DNA of 64,000 nt, from assembly GCA_905250125.1 (NCBI GenBank), contig CAJNOL010000032.1, positions 1 through 64,000 on the forward strand. Reading direction: 5' to 3'. Shown piece by piece: positions 37,546-57,336 of the stretch; position 1 is the stretch's first letter, and the number at the start of each line of letters is the position of its first letter. A program made the position numbers and the translations under genes. This DNA comes from Rotaria sordida (taxonomy: Eukaryota; Rotifera; Eurotatoria; Philodinida; Philodinidae). Under the pieces are notes generated by a model. That model did not search any database. It saw only the letters and a program-made list of their open reading frames with translations, and was not told the DNA's origin.

Positions 37546-39265
37546 TCGTAATTGATGGACATTCAAGATAAAATTTATTGTTAAATGTAAACGGTTCTAC
37601 ATTTAAATACCCTTCCGTATATTTATAAACAAATCTTAGTCACTTTTGTGCATACAATATCACTCATCGATAATTTTGTTTCCTTGTTCATTTTACTCTT
37701 TTTTTTGTGTTCTTCCTCTATTGTTCTTTTCTGCGTTTGTCGTTTATTCTCTCTCTTATATAAATTTACGTGCGCGCGTGTGTAATAAAGGTATCTAAAC
37801 ATTACTAGTGAGGATGATGGTAAAGTTATTCCTATGGTTTGCCGTTATAATTCTATCATGATTTCCTATATAGTGAAAATCTTGCAAAAGATTTTTACGA
37901 AAATTTATGTGTTTTAGTCGTGTAAATGGACTCCATGACTGGTTGCAGCTGGAGAGCTGAAACTTTCAGAAATGCCAGATCTTGATTAGACGTATATACG
38001 ATAAAAAATTTCAGCTCTCTAGGTCAACGAAAAGTATAAACAACATGAAAAACAATTTATCATCAGTTATTATAGAACCTTCTTTATAGAGCTAACCAGT
38101 TGATTTTGTTACTGATAAAATATTCAAATCTAAACGTCTTCAGGTTTTCAGGCCTTACTTCTCATTGTTTTTCAATAGAACTGAAGATGAAAAGAGATGA
38201 AATCAGATTTTTTCGTTTAAAATGGATGAAAAATCAGTTCTTCTTCTCTTGATGAAATCTGTTTAGTCATGAATTTCTAGATTTATTCTATAAAATCAAT
38301 ATGGTAAAAAAAAATGCGAAAGCGCCTTATTTGATCTGTTTCGGAAAAAAATCTACACTATCTCGGAAGGCATCGTTTAGAAATCGCCATCCTCTCGCCG
38401 AAACCTTGGATCCGTCACTAGTTGCACTAGAATGATCAATATCTAATTTTATGGCGACTTTAGCCAATCAAAATTTTCGACCGACTTTGACTTCTGTTAA
38501 ATTCTTCGATAATTTATTATTACTCGAGGATGTATACATCATCTGTTTTTGTTCTGTCAGATTTAGGTTATTTTCTTTTTTTTCGTATTTCATACCGAGC
38601 TTTTGGTCTATTTGAACGAAGATTAAGCTGACACTCATGGATCGAAAGGATGTTTTTATTGCTTCATAGACCAAACATCAATTGGACAAACTGATACTAA
38701 TTCTTATGGAACTAAGAGTAAAATTTTTTACCAGGATTGAAACTAAAATATCCAGTCTTGTCAATATTTTATCAAGCATTTAACAAGGATGATATTAACG
38801 ATAAAATGAGTCTCAGTATAGTAGCAAAGTGATGCAAACTTATAGATAGCGATAGAGAATAATTTCAAGACTATACTGACAAAATTTATTCATAAGCAGG
38901 CATCAAAATTTAGTCTCTTTCTAACTGACAGGATTGAACAACTAGAGATTTCACATCATTAGCACAAAGAGGCCTTGAGTCCGAACTTTTTTAGTTTTTC
39001 TTGTTGATTTGTTACTATTCGTTCCATTCTTAGTATTATTTTTTTACTGATTGAGACGTTGCTGTGTATTGATTGAATTTTTTTTAGTCAGTTTCTTTTA
39101 TTAGAAACCAGATTACATCCAATATAAGACATTAATACAGTCAATTCATAATCTTCGAAAGAATCTAATCGCGAACTCGGCATTATTCCAAGAAAGAAAG
39201 TTCGTTGATGTTTCATTAGTATGTCTATATCCTTTTTTGTTTCGATAAATAAAATCATCATATAT
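37546..39265. other. gene-less region downstream of DHX38
   Basis: Less AT-rich patches at 37915-38060 and 38330-38420 may be old repeat DNA, but I could not pair their ends. No gene recognised. Confidence 0.4.
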
Positions 39266-39380
39266 GAACAATTCTTTTCTTTATACGAAAAACAACAGAT
39301 ATCTCTCATATATTTTTATCTTTGTACAAAACACAATACAAACAAATACATCAAGATTTATATTCATGGACAAAAAAAGA

Positions 39381-46662
<7,282 letters not shown>

Positions 46663-48596
46663 CTAATAAATAAATAAATAAAAATAAACCACTTTTTTTT
46701 ATGAATGATATTTTCCTTTATACAATTAAGAAATTTCCGTAATAACTATTTATTTTTCGTCTGAGTTCTTTTTATTGGTGAAACAATAAACAAATACAGA
46801 ATCTTTTGTTAGATGTCACACAACGACACGAATCTATTATGATTCGAATAAGCAATGCATAATCTTTGTCAAATTAAAATGTATGACACATGAAAAAATT
46901 GATTTTATTAGAAGCGAAAAAGTTCTCGTATGATTTCTGGAATAAGTATATTCTATAATGTGTCATGTTGTATGAAAAAAAAAAATAAAACAAACAAATA
47001 TCTTCACTCGTACCTTTTACTCTGTAATACAAATCATATGAGACTATAATATCTTTCATTATACTTAAGAAGTAATGAAGAAATTCAATTTTTTTAATGA
47101 AATTTTTACGATGATGAATTAGTAGCGAAGCCAGAAGGGATTCAGTATTTCCTAAGAAACTTTGAACCATCCTGGTGAGATTTTTGAAAAATGTGTTTTT
47201 TTCTTTCTAATACAAAAATATATTAGTCTTGGCAATGAAGCGTTTAAACACATATGTCAGAACCTTGAAAACCTGATTAAAACTTATATTTACTGTATTC
47301 TCTTTTCTTCAAAAACACATACGAGTTCTACAAAATATGCTATATGTGTTAAAACGTTTCTTTTTACAGACTCATACATTTTTGTATCAGAAAAAAATAC
47401 ATCTTTCCAAAATCTTGCCACGAGAGCTGTGTCACTCTAGTCTAATATCTTAGCTCTGCGGCTCTGTAGTGAATGCACATTTTTTTTAGTTTAATGGATC
47501 TATTTCAAATTAATTACGAAACAACAGAGGCAAAAATCACTTATTTGAGAATATATTTCATACAATTAATTTTTCTTTATTTCACAATCTAAAAAAAAAC
47601 TTTCACCATGATAATTTTAACTTTACCATCACATGCGCAAAATTATCAACATAACACATGACATAAATCAAAGAAACGCATTTCAAAGGTCATTTTTTTT
47701 GTGTGAAGATAAGAATTCTAAGTGCGTCATGAAAAAAAAAAAAGTTATGTTCTTGTCGACCTAGCCATGATATTTTATACTAATAAAAATTAATCAAAAT
47801 ATTGTTCTAAAGAACAGAGAAAAAAAAAAAATATCGTTGAATACGATTCTAAATTTTAAGAATAGATTTTATTCGTTATATTTAAGATATATAAATTGTT
47901 AAAATAATTATGACATTTTAAATTATATACTTTTTCATCTTAACTTTGGTTTTTTGTGTAGGTACAATAGATTATTACTTGTCGAAGTTGTCAACTTATT
48001 TCTTGTCATAAAAGAAAAGTGTAATGAACTTTTGAATGACAATTCGATATTTTGTTATATGAGATTTAACAATAGATGATAAAAACTGACATATTTCATA
48101 GATAATCAATCAAAACAAAAATTCTTTTATAACTAAATGTTAAATTTTCCAAGCAATAAAAAATATATAATGATATAAGTAATTAAGTAACATATATGTA
48201 ACACTATTTTCTCCAAATGTTTCTCATATTATTTATCATTTTGTTATAATAATGATTAATGATATAGAATATCTTTAGTAAGTATTGTTTTAAGCAAATA
48301 CTATGTTTAGATAGTTATTAAATTAATGGTAGAATATAACATACAAAGAGTTTAAATTTATTATTGTAATAATAATTGAATATTTTGATAATATCAATAT
48401 TCGACACTGTTTGTGAGTATGATATTCATTAATGTATTCTTTGTTTTTTTTTTTTTTTGAAGAAATAAATCAGAAAATATTTCATTAATAATAATTATTT
48501 ATACATGTATAGTAAAAAAAAAAAAAAGGGGGAAGAAAATTTAACTCAAAAAAAGTCAAAAAATAAACCATAGAAGACAAAAAAAAATTTATAATA
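46663..48596. other. gene-less region upstream of DHX38
   Basis: The first ~300 bp probably hold the DHX38 promoter. The open frames at 46874-47170 and 47162-47440 have no recognisable domain. T- and A-runs are frequent from 47.7 to 48.6 kb. Confidence 0.4.
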
Positions 48597-49673
48597 TCAC
48601 CGAATTGTCATATTTGTTGCAATAGGTATATGTTCATTAGCATCAATAATAACAGTATCAATATTATTGTCAGTTAGACGACGATTATGACTCCAATTAT
48701 TAAATAAACGATAACCTGTATTTGATGATTCCCCATCATCACTAGTCGATTCAAGCGAATAAGTAAATTGTCTTCGTCTTTGACGTTTTCGTTGAAAATA
48801 AACAAAGCCAAGTGCAATACCAACTGAACAAATAATAAGTAATAATCCGAATATAATTATTGTGGTTACAATACCACCACGTATAGTTCGTTTTATGTTT
48901 TGGGATGCTATTCTTACGATTGATTCTATTTAAAAGAAAAAAAATTCTTTTTTGTTTTTTTTTTTTACAATTTGTACGGATAAGAAATTTTTCAATACAT
49001 ACTTGTACATCCATATTCATCTGTTCCTTCTGGACATGAATGATAACCATCACAATGATAAGTTTCATCGATACACCATTCATCTTGATTAGGTATTACA
49101 CAACGATATTGATTTGATTTACATGGTGCTATTTTTAAAAAAAAAAATAAGAAAAATTTATTTTTTTTAATAAATATTTATCATTCACTACCTTTTAATA
49201 TATTTGTTATTAATATCTCAAATGATTGAATATCAAATTGACATAAACTAAAAATAATTGGTAAATTTAATATATTTGATTTAAGATAAGTTCGATTAGA
49301 TGATAAATAATTAGAAAATTTTATCAGTTCTATTTGTTTATCATAGATTTTTAATGATGGATGCATTTGTGACATGTTAAGAATATTTATTATTATATGT
49401 TCAGATGAATCTGACAGTGATGGTGATTTAACTAATGTTATATTACAACATGTTGAATATGATGAAGGTTTATTATATATGATTGATAATGATGATGATG
49501 ATAGAGTGAGCGATTCATTACAGAAAGACGTAAATTGAACTAGAAAAAAAAGACAATAAACAGTTAGTTTGTTTTTTTTTTTGTTGTTTACTTGGTAAAC
49601 TATTTGAATAAATATTTCGAATAAGCACTAGTAACCACCAACACCAAATTTGAATTATTCGAATATTTGTCAT
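48597..49673 (-). CDS. single-pass membrane protein with one LDL-receptor class A domain
   Basis: Four exons in phase (49673-49592, 49539-49192, 49128-49003, 48925-48597) give 294 residues. Order: signal peptide (IQIWCWWLLVLI), a ~115-residue ectodomain with paired Cys (STCCNITL, SLCQFD) that faintly resembles a CUB fold, one LDLa module (CKSNQYRC ... WCID ... CDGYHSCPEGTDEYGC) with six Cys and the calcium-site acidic residues in DG..SC..GTDE, a transmembrane helix (GIVTTIIIFGLLLIICSVGI) and a basic-then-acidic ~65-residue cytoplasmic tail. LDLa modules bind ligands in endocytic and signalling receptors; the ligand here is unknown. It resembles small CUB/LDLa proteins (neuropilin/tolloid-like type), but the CUB assignment is weak. 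Confidence 0.75.
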
Positions 49674-50854
49674 TGGTTGAATATATATATATATATATAT
49701 TTATTTAGCCAAAAAAGAAAATTTTTTTTTTCTCATTCAAATACGTAATACATCATAACTCTAAATGCTACTTCTTGATTGTCAAATCGGCTACCCATGT
49801 TTCTCTCGTTCTCGTTTTTCTTACGACCTATAATAAGAAAGAAATACATCGGGTAGATTTTCTTTCTTTCTCTCTTTTTTTTTTTTTTCTTTTTTTCGAT
49901 GACGATGATGATGAATCAGCATCGAAAATACGAGTCCGACCAAGAAAGAAAAAGAGAACAACGAAGTATGTTGTACGTACATTGCTTTCACCTTCAGCAG
50001 TTTCTATACTGTCGTTCTAACATCATCATCATCAACATCACTAGTTATAATGGTGTTAAGATAGAAAGAGAAGAACAAAAAAAAAAAAACGACGACTTAC
50101 ATATAACAGAAAATGCCATTGACGAAACGACCATGAGAAAAATAAGATAGATAAAAAATGAGATACGAATAGCTTGGGGAAAAGGAAAAAAAACAGGAGG
50201 ACAATAGTAAATTGATGTCTGCACGAAATATTAGATGACCAGCATGATCTAGTAGATTATTGTATCAGCTATAATATATATTTATATACATACCTATTAG
50301 CATTTCCTACAGAAAAACTTAATAGGATTATATTCAAAAAAATCTATTTGATGATTGGTTTCTTTTTTAAGAATTTTCAATTGATAATAAAATTTTGTCT
50401 TGTATTTTATATTGAATAAACTCAATATCAAATATTACTTTAAGACATTCGTTCAAGAATATAGAATTTAGTTAAAGATATTATATATGTATAACTATAT
50501 ATTGAAAAGGTTAGTCTATTTTTTAATATCATTTATATATATAATAGTAATCTTCTTTCTAAGAGAAAGAGTGCACGAGACAATTGAATATTATACCACA
50601 GAGATATGATATGTTCAAATCTGGAAATTGAATCTCGATATGTTTATTTAACAATTCTTATTGAGAAACTTTAAATAAATTCTAATGAAAAAAGAACTTT
50701 TTTTTTGTCTGAGATGTAGAATATTTACTAAAAAAAACATTTTATGTTTTATTGACATTTTTTTCAACACTGAAGGATATTTTCTTTTCGTTCACATCTT
50801 ACTCATTTCGTAACCAATTTTTTCGAATAGTATTTCATTCAAAAGAGCGCAAAA
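49674..50854. other. gene-less region upstream of the LDLa protein
   Basis: An (AT)n run at about 49681-49700 and T/C-rich followed by A-rich tracts at 49860-50090 lie just upstream of the minus-strand gene, a layout similar to the tracts upstream of the gene at 6074. Probable promoter DNA (inference). Confidence 0.4.
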
Positions 50855-51660
50855 AATCGTACAAGTTGTGATATTTAACGGAGTACGAATACGACATTTA
50901 AGGTTTAAAAAACATTTCAAAATCGCACAAAAATTACAAGTTGTAGCCAGTAGGCTATTTGAGTATTGAACAAAAAAACATTTTATGACTCTGTCTTAAA
51001 CAAAATTTAATTTTCTACAAGATCCACTATAAATTAAATTTAAAAAAAAGTCAGAACGAAGATCAACAATTGAAAATATTATCGGTATCGAAATTTGATT
51101 GTTTGACTATCAAAAAACTCATTTTCAAGAAAAATCAATGTGATATTCATAATCAGCATCCAAAATTAAGTTACAACGTATATATCTTTTTGAAAACAAT
51201 TTCTCATCAAAAATCTCCTCTTATTCTCTAACAGGTGTTATCTCTAGGAATTTTATCTGTAGTCCTCTTCAAGTACATTTTTGACAAGAAATTTGTTTTT
51301 TTGAAATAAAACGTAGGTGTCTCAGTTTAATTTGGGAAGTTGATTCAGGATAAGACATTCGTTTGGCTTCAAAAGGAAATTTTTTGATGGTCAAATAATT
51401 GAATTTTGACATCATTTTTTCATCGACATTGATGATACTTTGAATTTTTGGTCTTCACTCTGACATGTTCAAAATTTAATTTGTAACGTATCTTGTAGAG
51501 AATGAAATTTTGTATGAGATAGAGTCATATAATTTTTGATTGAAAAGACTTTCATTATTAGGAATTTTTCAAAAATTCTCAAAATTCATTTTATTTTCTA
51601 ATTAGAATTTATTTTTGAAATGTTTCAAGTCATAACTTGTATTATTTACATTGCTTAGAC
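50855..51660. repeat. long imperfect inverted repeat (foldback element)
   Basis: Left-arm blocks acatttcaaaa, tatgactctgtct, aaaatttaattttctacaag, gtcagaacgaagatc, gtttgactatcaaaaaa recur in order in the reverse complement of the right arm (acatttcaaaa, tatgactctatct, aaaatttcattctctacaag, gtcagagtgaagacc, atttgaccatcaaaaaa). Arms are about 270-300 bp, spacer about 51140-51340. No transposase seen. Confidence 0.8.
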
Positions 51661-54059
51661 AGGAGAAATATTCTAGTTTGTTCAGTTTTCTTTTCTCCCA
51701 CAAATGAGACACTCCTCAAACAAATCTATTGTAAGATAATCGAGAAAAGTGAATTTTTTTATAAAATTCTATAACTCGACATAGACTATCGAATAGGAAT
51801 AGTTAAACTTGAATTTGAACTTTGGCCATATTATGTAAATGTTCGATAGTCTCTTAAAAGGCTAAAATTACAATATAGTTTGCTTGAAGATCTTTATGAT
51901 TTATTGCACTGACAGAAAGATCATAAAGAAGAGAACATTTTTTTTTGGTAAATAATCATTTATACTCATTTAACTCGTTGTCTTTGATAGGCAGTATGCC
52001 TACGATAGAAAAGAAAAATTCGTCTTTAGCTATATAAAAGTGATTAAATCGAGCAAATGTAAATAATTTAAATTTTCTAATTATATTAAAAATTTTTAAG
52101 GTTTTTTTTTACATGATTGAGTGCGAATATATAAGACGTGATGGCATCGGAAGATGTTAATTACATGACGGTAATAATTGTTCATTCCAACTAGGTTCTG
52201 TTTAGATAAAAATCAGCTGCAATACTTATATGTAGATATTGCTTTTTGTGCTATCTTTCATTACTTAAGTCTCTTGGGACAACGGAGGATGCTATGAAAA
52301 TATCTAATCATGTGTTTTTTTCAAGAACTATGTCTGTAGTGATGATAAATTTAAAAAAATTAATTGAGGAAACAGTAATAAAATCCAATACGTAGGAATC
52401 TGACAATGAGAGTGCCTTCATTGTAGTCGATTTCATTTTCCAGCGAGTGAGTGCAAGTTAAAACATAAATATACAAAGTGATAGAAAAATCCGAGCACTT
52501 TCAGTATACGTGATTGTTAAAAAATCGACTAACATATTTTTTTTTTTAGGGTTATAAATTTCAATAGAATATCCAATAGCTTTGCAAATGAGATAAAACT
52601 CTACAGGAGAATTATCACTATGATATGTTTAGTCGTTTACTAATTAAAAAATGCTCTTACCTATGATCTCGATAATAGCATTTCATTCGTATGTATGACA
52701 ATCAGGATCGATAGATTACAGGTTCAATGAATCTTTCACATATTATAGGACATATTAGTGCTATGAAATTTTCCATAGGAGACGAAATAAAAGAGTAATC
52801 TTTTTCTTTTTAATATATCTGTACGGAATACAAGAATAGTAACAGATTTTCTTGCTGTTTATTTGAATGAAATTCATACAAATATTGATCTATGATAAAG
52901 GCAAACAGTATGTTTCTACTTATATAACTCGAAAAGGAATAATCGATTACCATTGATATTTTGGATGAAAAGTACAAATTCAATAAATAAATAGACTATT
53001 GAGGTTTCATTCATAATCAAAAGATTGATCAAATACATTTACGAGAATATCATTTACACTGATCGTATCGATGCAAAATTTGAGCCGATAAACTATTATC
53101 GAAGAAAAACGAAAGGATGCTTTGATAGATGAATTCAACTTTTTGAAGAAGTCGAAAAGTGAATAGTTTTTAAAGAACAACAGTACCTAATAGACTTCCT
53201 TTATGATCGATATATCGAAAAGAAGAAATATCAAAGAAAAAAGTCAAAAGTCATATGTCAACTAATTGACGAATTTGATGTTATAGAGCTTGATGCTTCT
53301 TGTTGAAGTTCTTATAATGATAGAAATACGATATTAATATTAAATCGTTCGTTTTACATCTTTATATATTCGATTTTATTCTTTTTGTACAGTTTTACAA
53401 ACTATACATTTGTAGAAAAGATATTAATGCTTGTAAAATTCTTACAAGAACATACTAAAAGCAAAAGCATGACGATTAACATAATCTAATTTGAAAAATT
53501 GTGTAGTTTCTTTAGCGAAAAATATCTTATTCTTGAACACAATGGTTAATAGGTCAATAAGGACATATATACCAGCCAATCAAAAAATAATATGAAACAT
53601 GTGGTTCATCTTATATTCAAACAAGAATAGCTAATATTGCCATCTTTCTTATTACATCATAATAATATTTATACATGTATTTTCTTAAATAGACAAATGG
53701 CAGATGATATAGACATACTTTTTTAAGGACTTTCTGAAATACAAAGTTGGATATATATATATATAACTAGTCTACTGCTGGTATCAAACTTTGATAGTAT
53801 ATTTTTATTACTTTCTTATGATAATAAATTGCGTCTTGCATAAAATTGATTTAGATTTGAGTATTTAATTGAGCTCCGTATCCGCACGACTAAAGATAGT
53901 AATTCGTTTCAGAGTATCTTTCACTTTTTTCTACCATGGTATTTCATGATAAGGAATTTGAATATATCGACAAGTATAGATAGTTTCATTAGTGACGATT
54001 AAATCGTGAGAAAAAAACTTTTCATGCTTCCTATCATTCCAGTTTTCGTTGGATGATCA
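51661..54059. other. gene-less region
   Basis: Apart from the solo repeat copy at 52430-52520, only short scattered frames are seen and no exon-like structure. Confidence 0.4.
52430..52520. repeat. solo diverged copy of the 36681-37250 module
   Basis: Blocks cagcgagtgagtgcaag, taaatatacaaagtgataga and atccgagcact correspond to cagcaaataaatgcaag, taaatattcagaatgataga and atttcgagcgct near 37096-37155, same orientation. Confidence 0.5.
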
Positions 54060-55140
54060 AGAAAACAAAAGTTGATCTTAACATTCAGTCAATGTAAGCA
54101 TTTGATTGTAATGAACAAATACATCATCAAAAAAATGATTGAAATCTCTGATGACATGTTCAGGTGTTTTTCCAAGAAAAATATGAATATGTTGATATGT
54201 GTGCAAATCAATTCTAATAATAAATAAAGATGAAAATCTTTTTCTTCATCGAACAGGTAAATGAATGAGTTTTTAATTAAATCATTTTTTTTTTTAAATA
54301 AAATCAAACGAAGTCAAATTGAGAAAAGCAATTTTATTAATATTTTCTTTTGAATCATTGATTAAATGAATTTTTATTTGAGGAAAATAATTTTGATTTA
54401 ATCTTATGTAAATGACCTTGCGAACAATAAATCGATCTTGTTTTCAATCAATAGATATAATAAATAAGTCGAATATCATTCTTGAATTAATCTCAATCAG
54501 AGATTTTTTTGATCAAAGTTCATAAAGATCAAATCAAAGAAAAAAGAAAATCAAGTGAAGAATGCCGAGTAATACCCAATGGATTACTTCTATGACAAAA
54601 TAAATCAAATGAATGACTTCTTCTGATGAAATCAGATAATTTTAATAATCTATTTTGTTCAACATGATCGAATATTGAGAAGATTTTTCTTTATACAAAT
54701 AATCAGATTCATCATTTTTCAAATTTATCAACTCCGAATCATTCATGTGTCGATATTCTGTTAGATATTTCATCAAAATATTTTTATCCAATAAGATTTA
54801 TTATAAAATCGATGATCGAAATTTTCTTCAAGAATATCTCAAAAACAAAACTCTTCGACAATATCGATAATGCATACATATTAATGACTTAGTGTATTTT
54901 TCACACATCATTTACAATTATTATTATGATACTCTTTTGTTTGATCATCTCCAAAAAATTCTTTATAAAATTATACTTGTCAAATCAATGCATTCGTTAT
55001 CATATAAGTATCATCAGAAAGAAGATATTTTGTTTCATTAAGTTCATACTGATTCCATTGAAACATACGATGAAAATATATGTTCAATGCATGGATTCGA
55101 TAATCACAATAACGAATTGATAATAATAATTTTATATTAT
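54060..55140 (-). pseudogene. frameshifted relic of an unidentified protein gene
   Basis: The minus strand reads as protein in pieces, in order: YCDYRIHALNIYFHRMFQWN, FYKEFFGDDQTKEYH, DKNILMKYLTEYRHMNDSEL, EQNRLLKLSDFIRRSHSFDL then CHRSNPLGITRHSSLDF, DRFIVRKVIYIRLNQNYFPQ, LFDEEKDFHLYLLLELICTH, and FFLGKTPEHVIRDFNHFFDD. The pieces are separated by frameshifts and stops at short distances, and no GT-AG pairs repair them. No family is recognised. It looks like a recently dead single-exon or few-exon gene of roughly 350 codons. Confidence 0.6.
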
Positions 55141-55269
55141 TTTAGGTTTTGATGAAAATATAAAGGAAATTGTATGAGAATGATCAAGATAAATTAAAAC
55201 TATCAAATGACATAAAGAAATCTATGTTCTGTACTATGATTAAAAAAAAGATTATTTTATGATAGTAGA

Positions 55270-55920
55270 TCAACACATAAGCGTCCGACGCTTGAGCTTA
55301 ACATAAGAAACAAATTTTAAAAAATACAAGAAAAATAGTTTTAGTTGAATAAGACCACATTCGCAATAAAAATTAAACACAGCTCTTTCTCATTTAAAGT
55401 ACGGGTCTCTTATTATCAAATGAGAAGTCAAAATTAGTTGTTGTAATTTTTCATCAAGAAGTTCATATTTAACATGTTTCTTTAGTTTTACAAATCTAAC
55501 TTACAAATATTCAATCATTATTAAGTTCTCATGTTGTTCCATTTTCAAATTTTAGATAGATTCATAAATTGATGGACTTTCTCGTGTTGAATTCTAAACA
55601 GAAACGGATGAGCTATTATATCAAGGGTGAGTATGTCTATGGAAGTGCATGTGAGTCAAGAGAAAACGAACATCCACACCTATTCCATAAACTAAAGAAA
55701 CGTATTAAGTGTATGACCTTCTTGATGAAAAATTACAACAAGTGATTTCGAATATTTGTTTGATAACAAGAGATCCGCACTTTAGACAAGCAAGAGCACT
55801 GTGTTCAATTTTTGATATGCCTGTGAACTTATTCAACTAAAACTATTTTCTTGTATTGCTTTAATTTATTCCATACATTAGGCTCAAGTGTCGAGAGCTC
55901 ATCTTCCATGTCACCATTTA
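55270..55920. repeat. long inverted repeat (foldback element)
   Basis: The left arm (gacgcttgagc, aatacaagaaaaatagtttt, agttgaataag, taaagtacgggtctctt, tgtaatttttcatcaagaag) is mirrored in order by the reverse complement of the right arm (gacacttgagc, aatacaagaaaatagtttt, agttgaataag, taaagtgcggatctctt, tgtaatttttcatcaagaag). Arms are about 240-270 bp with a spacer near 55550-55640. The right arm on the minus strand has a short protein-like stretch (STLEPNVWNKLKQYKKIVLV), so it may include old coding DNA. Confidence 0.85.
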
Positions 55921-57336
55921 TGATAATGAAAGACTGTTTAAATGTGAATTTCTGATTAATTCATTGTTTATCATTAGATCTATCTAATTAAAAGATTAAA
56001 AGTTCTATGAAATTTGTTTAAAAAAAATTTTTTGAATGCATTACTAATACTTTGACAAGGATTTCACTCCATTCTGGAGATAAATCATTTTGTTAGTCTT
56101 AATTATATTCATCTATGAAGTGTATCATTTTTCTGTTTAGTGAATACTATCAATTCAAATAAGTAATGAGAACACTAATTGCATGATTTTATTTTTTATA
56201 TCCTTTTGAAGGTATTTTTCGATTTTATTTATCCTTGTGAGTATAGAGTATTATATATACACATATAACCGATTAAGAACACTGATATATATTGTAAATA
56301 CATTTACCTTGATTAATATTGGACCGCAATAATAACAACAACATCAAACATTGATATAAGAAGGAAGAAAAAAAAACCGATGCTTACTATAAAACAAATT
56401 CGAAATCGTCTTTGACGAATTGATAGTGAATACGGGTGATAAAATCAGACTAGTATATAAACAATACTAACATTTTGTATCATGCTAACATTGTCTTTTA
56501 TATTTTCTTCATCAGATAAAACTAATTATTATCATCGATTATAAATATCTATACATGTGAGTCTTCACCTTATACATCATATATACAAAATGTGTCATGA
56601 AAAAAAAGGTATTCTATTGAACATCATTTGAATAAGAAAGTTATCAAAAAAAAATCAATAATGAATATTATTTGAATAACAATAAGTATGTCGACTAATA
56701 TTATTCTTTAGTTCTTCAATAGTAACGATAAACAGATAATAAAACTAAATTTTGTGTAATAATTAATCTGTCTATCAAGGTTTATATTCTTCATTGTGCT
56801 ATTACAAATTTCACTTATTAATCCTTATGGAATACATCATTTGAAAGTATAATAGAAGAAAATCATTATTAATGAGAACATCTATATAGCAGGAGACAAT
56901 ATGTTTTTTTATAATATTCATTCAATTGTATTTCGACAGTATCTAACAAAATATTTATAAATAATAGGACTTAATTTTATTATTAAATTATTCTAACTGA
57001 ATATCAACCTAGATAGTTTCGTATGCAGTAGAATTTTTCTTATTTAAAATTTATTATTATATTTGAAGATGTTGTATAGATAAATTGAAACGTTAATAGA
57101 TGGACAATATTACTATATGAAGAACTGTTTTGATCATGTAAAACCAGTTAATTATTCTATTCTGTCTTTCCTTCATTTTTTTTTTTCATTTTTTCTCTTA
57201 GAATCAATCAACCATATCCAACTCATTGAGAAATAGGAGCATTTAATGTATACATTACCTTCATGATGTTTGTCTTTTCGATTCTTTTTTGTATTAAATA
57301 AGATAAAATAATTGTTAAAATTTTCATATATAAAAC
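55921..57336. other. gene-less region upstream of ZDHHC16
   Basis: AT-rich, nothing recognised. The last few hundred bases probably include the ZDHHC16 promoter. Confidence 0.4.

Noticed and set aside
38467..38674. 68-codon minus-strand frame downstream of DHX38
   Set aside because: Composition is plausible but no domain, partner exon or homologue is recognised.
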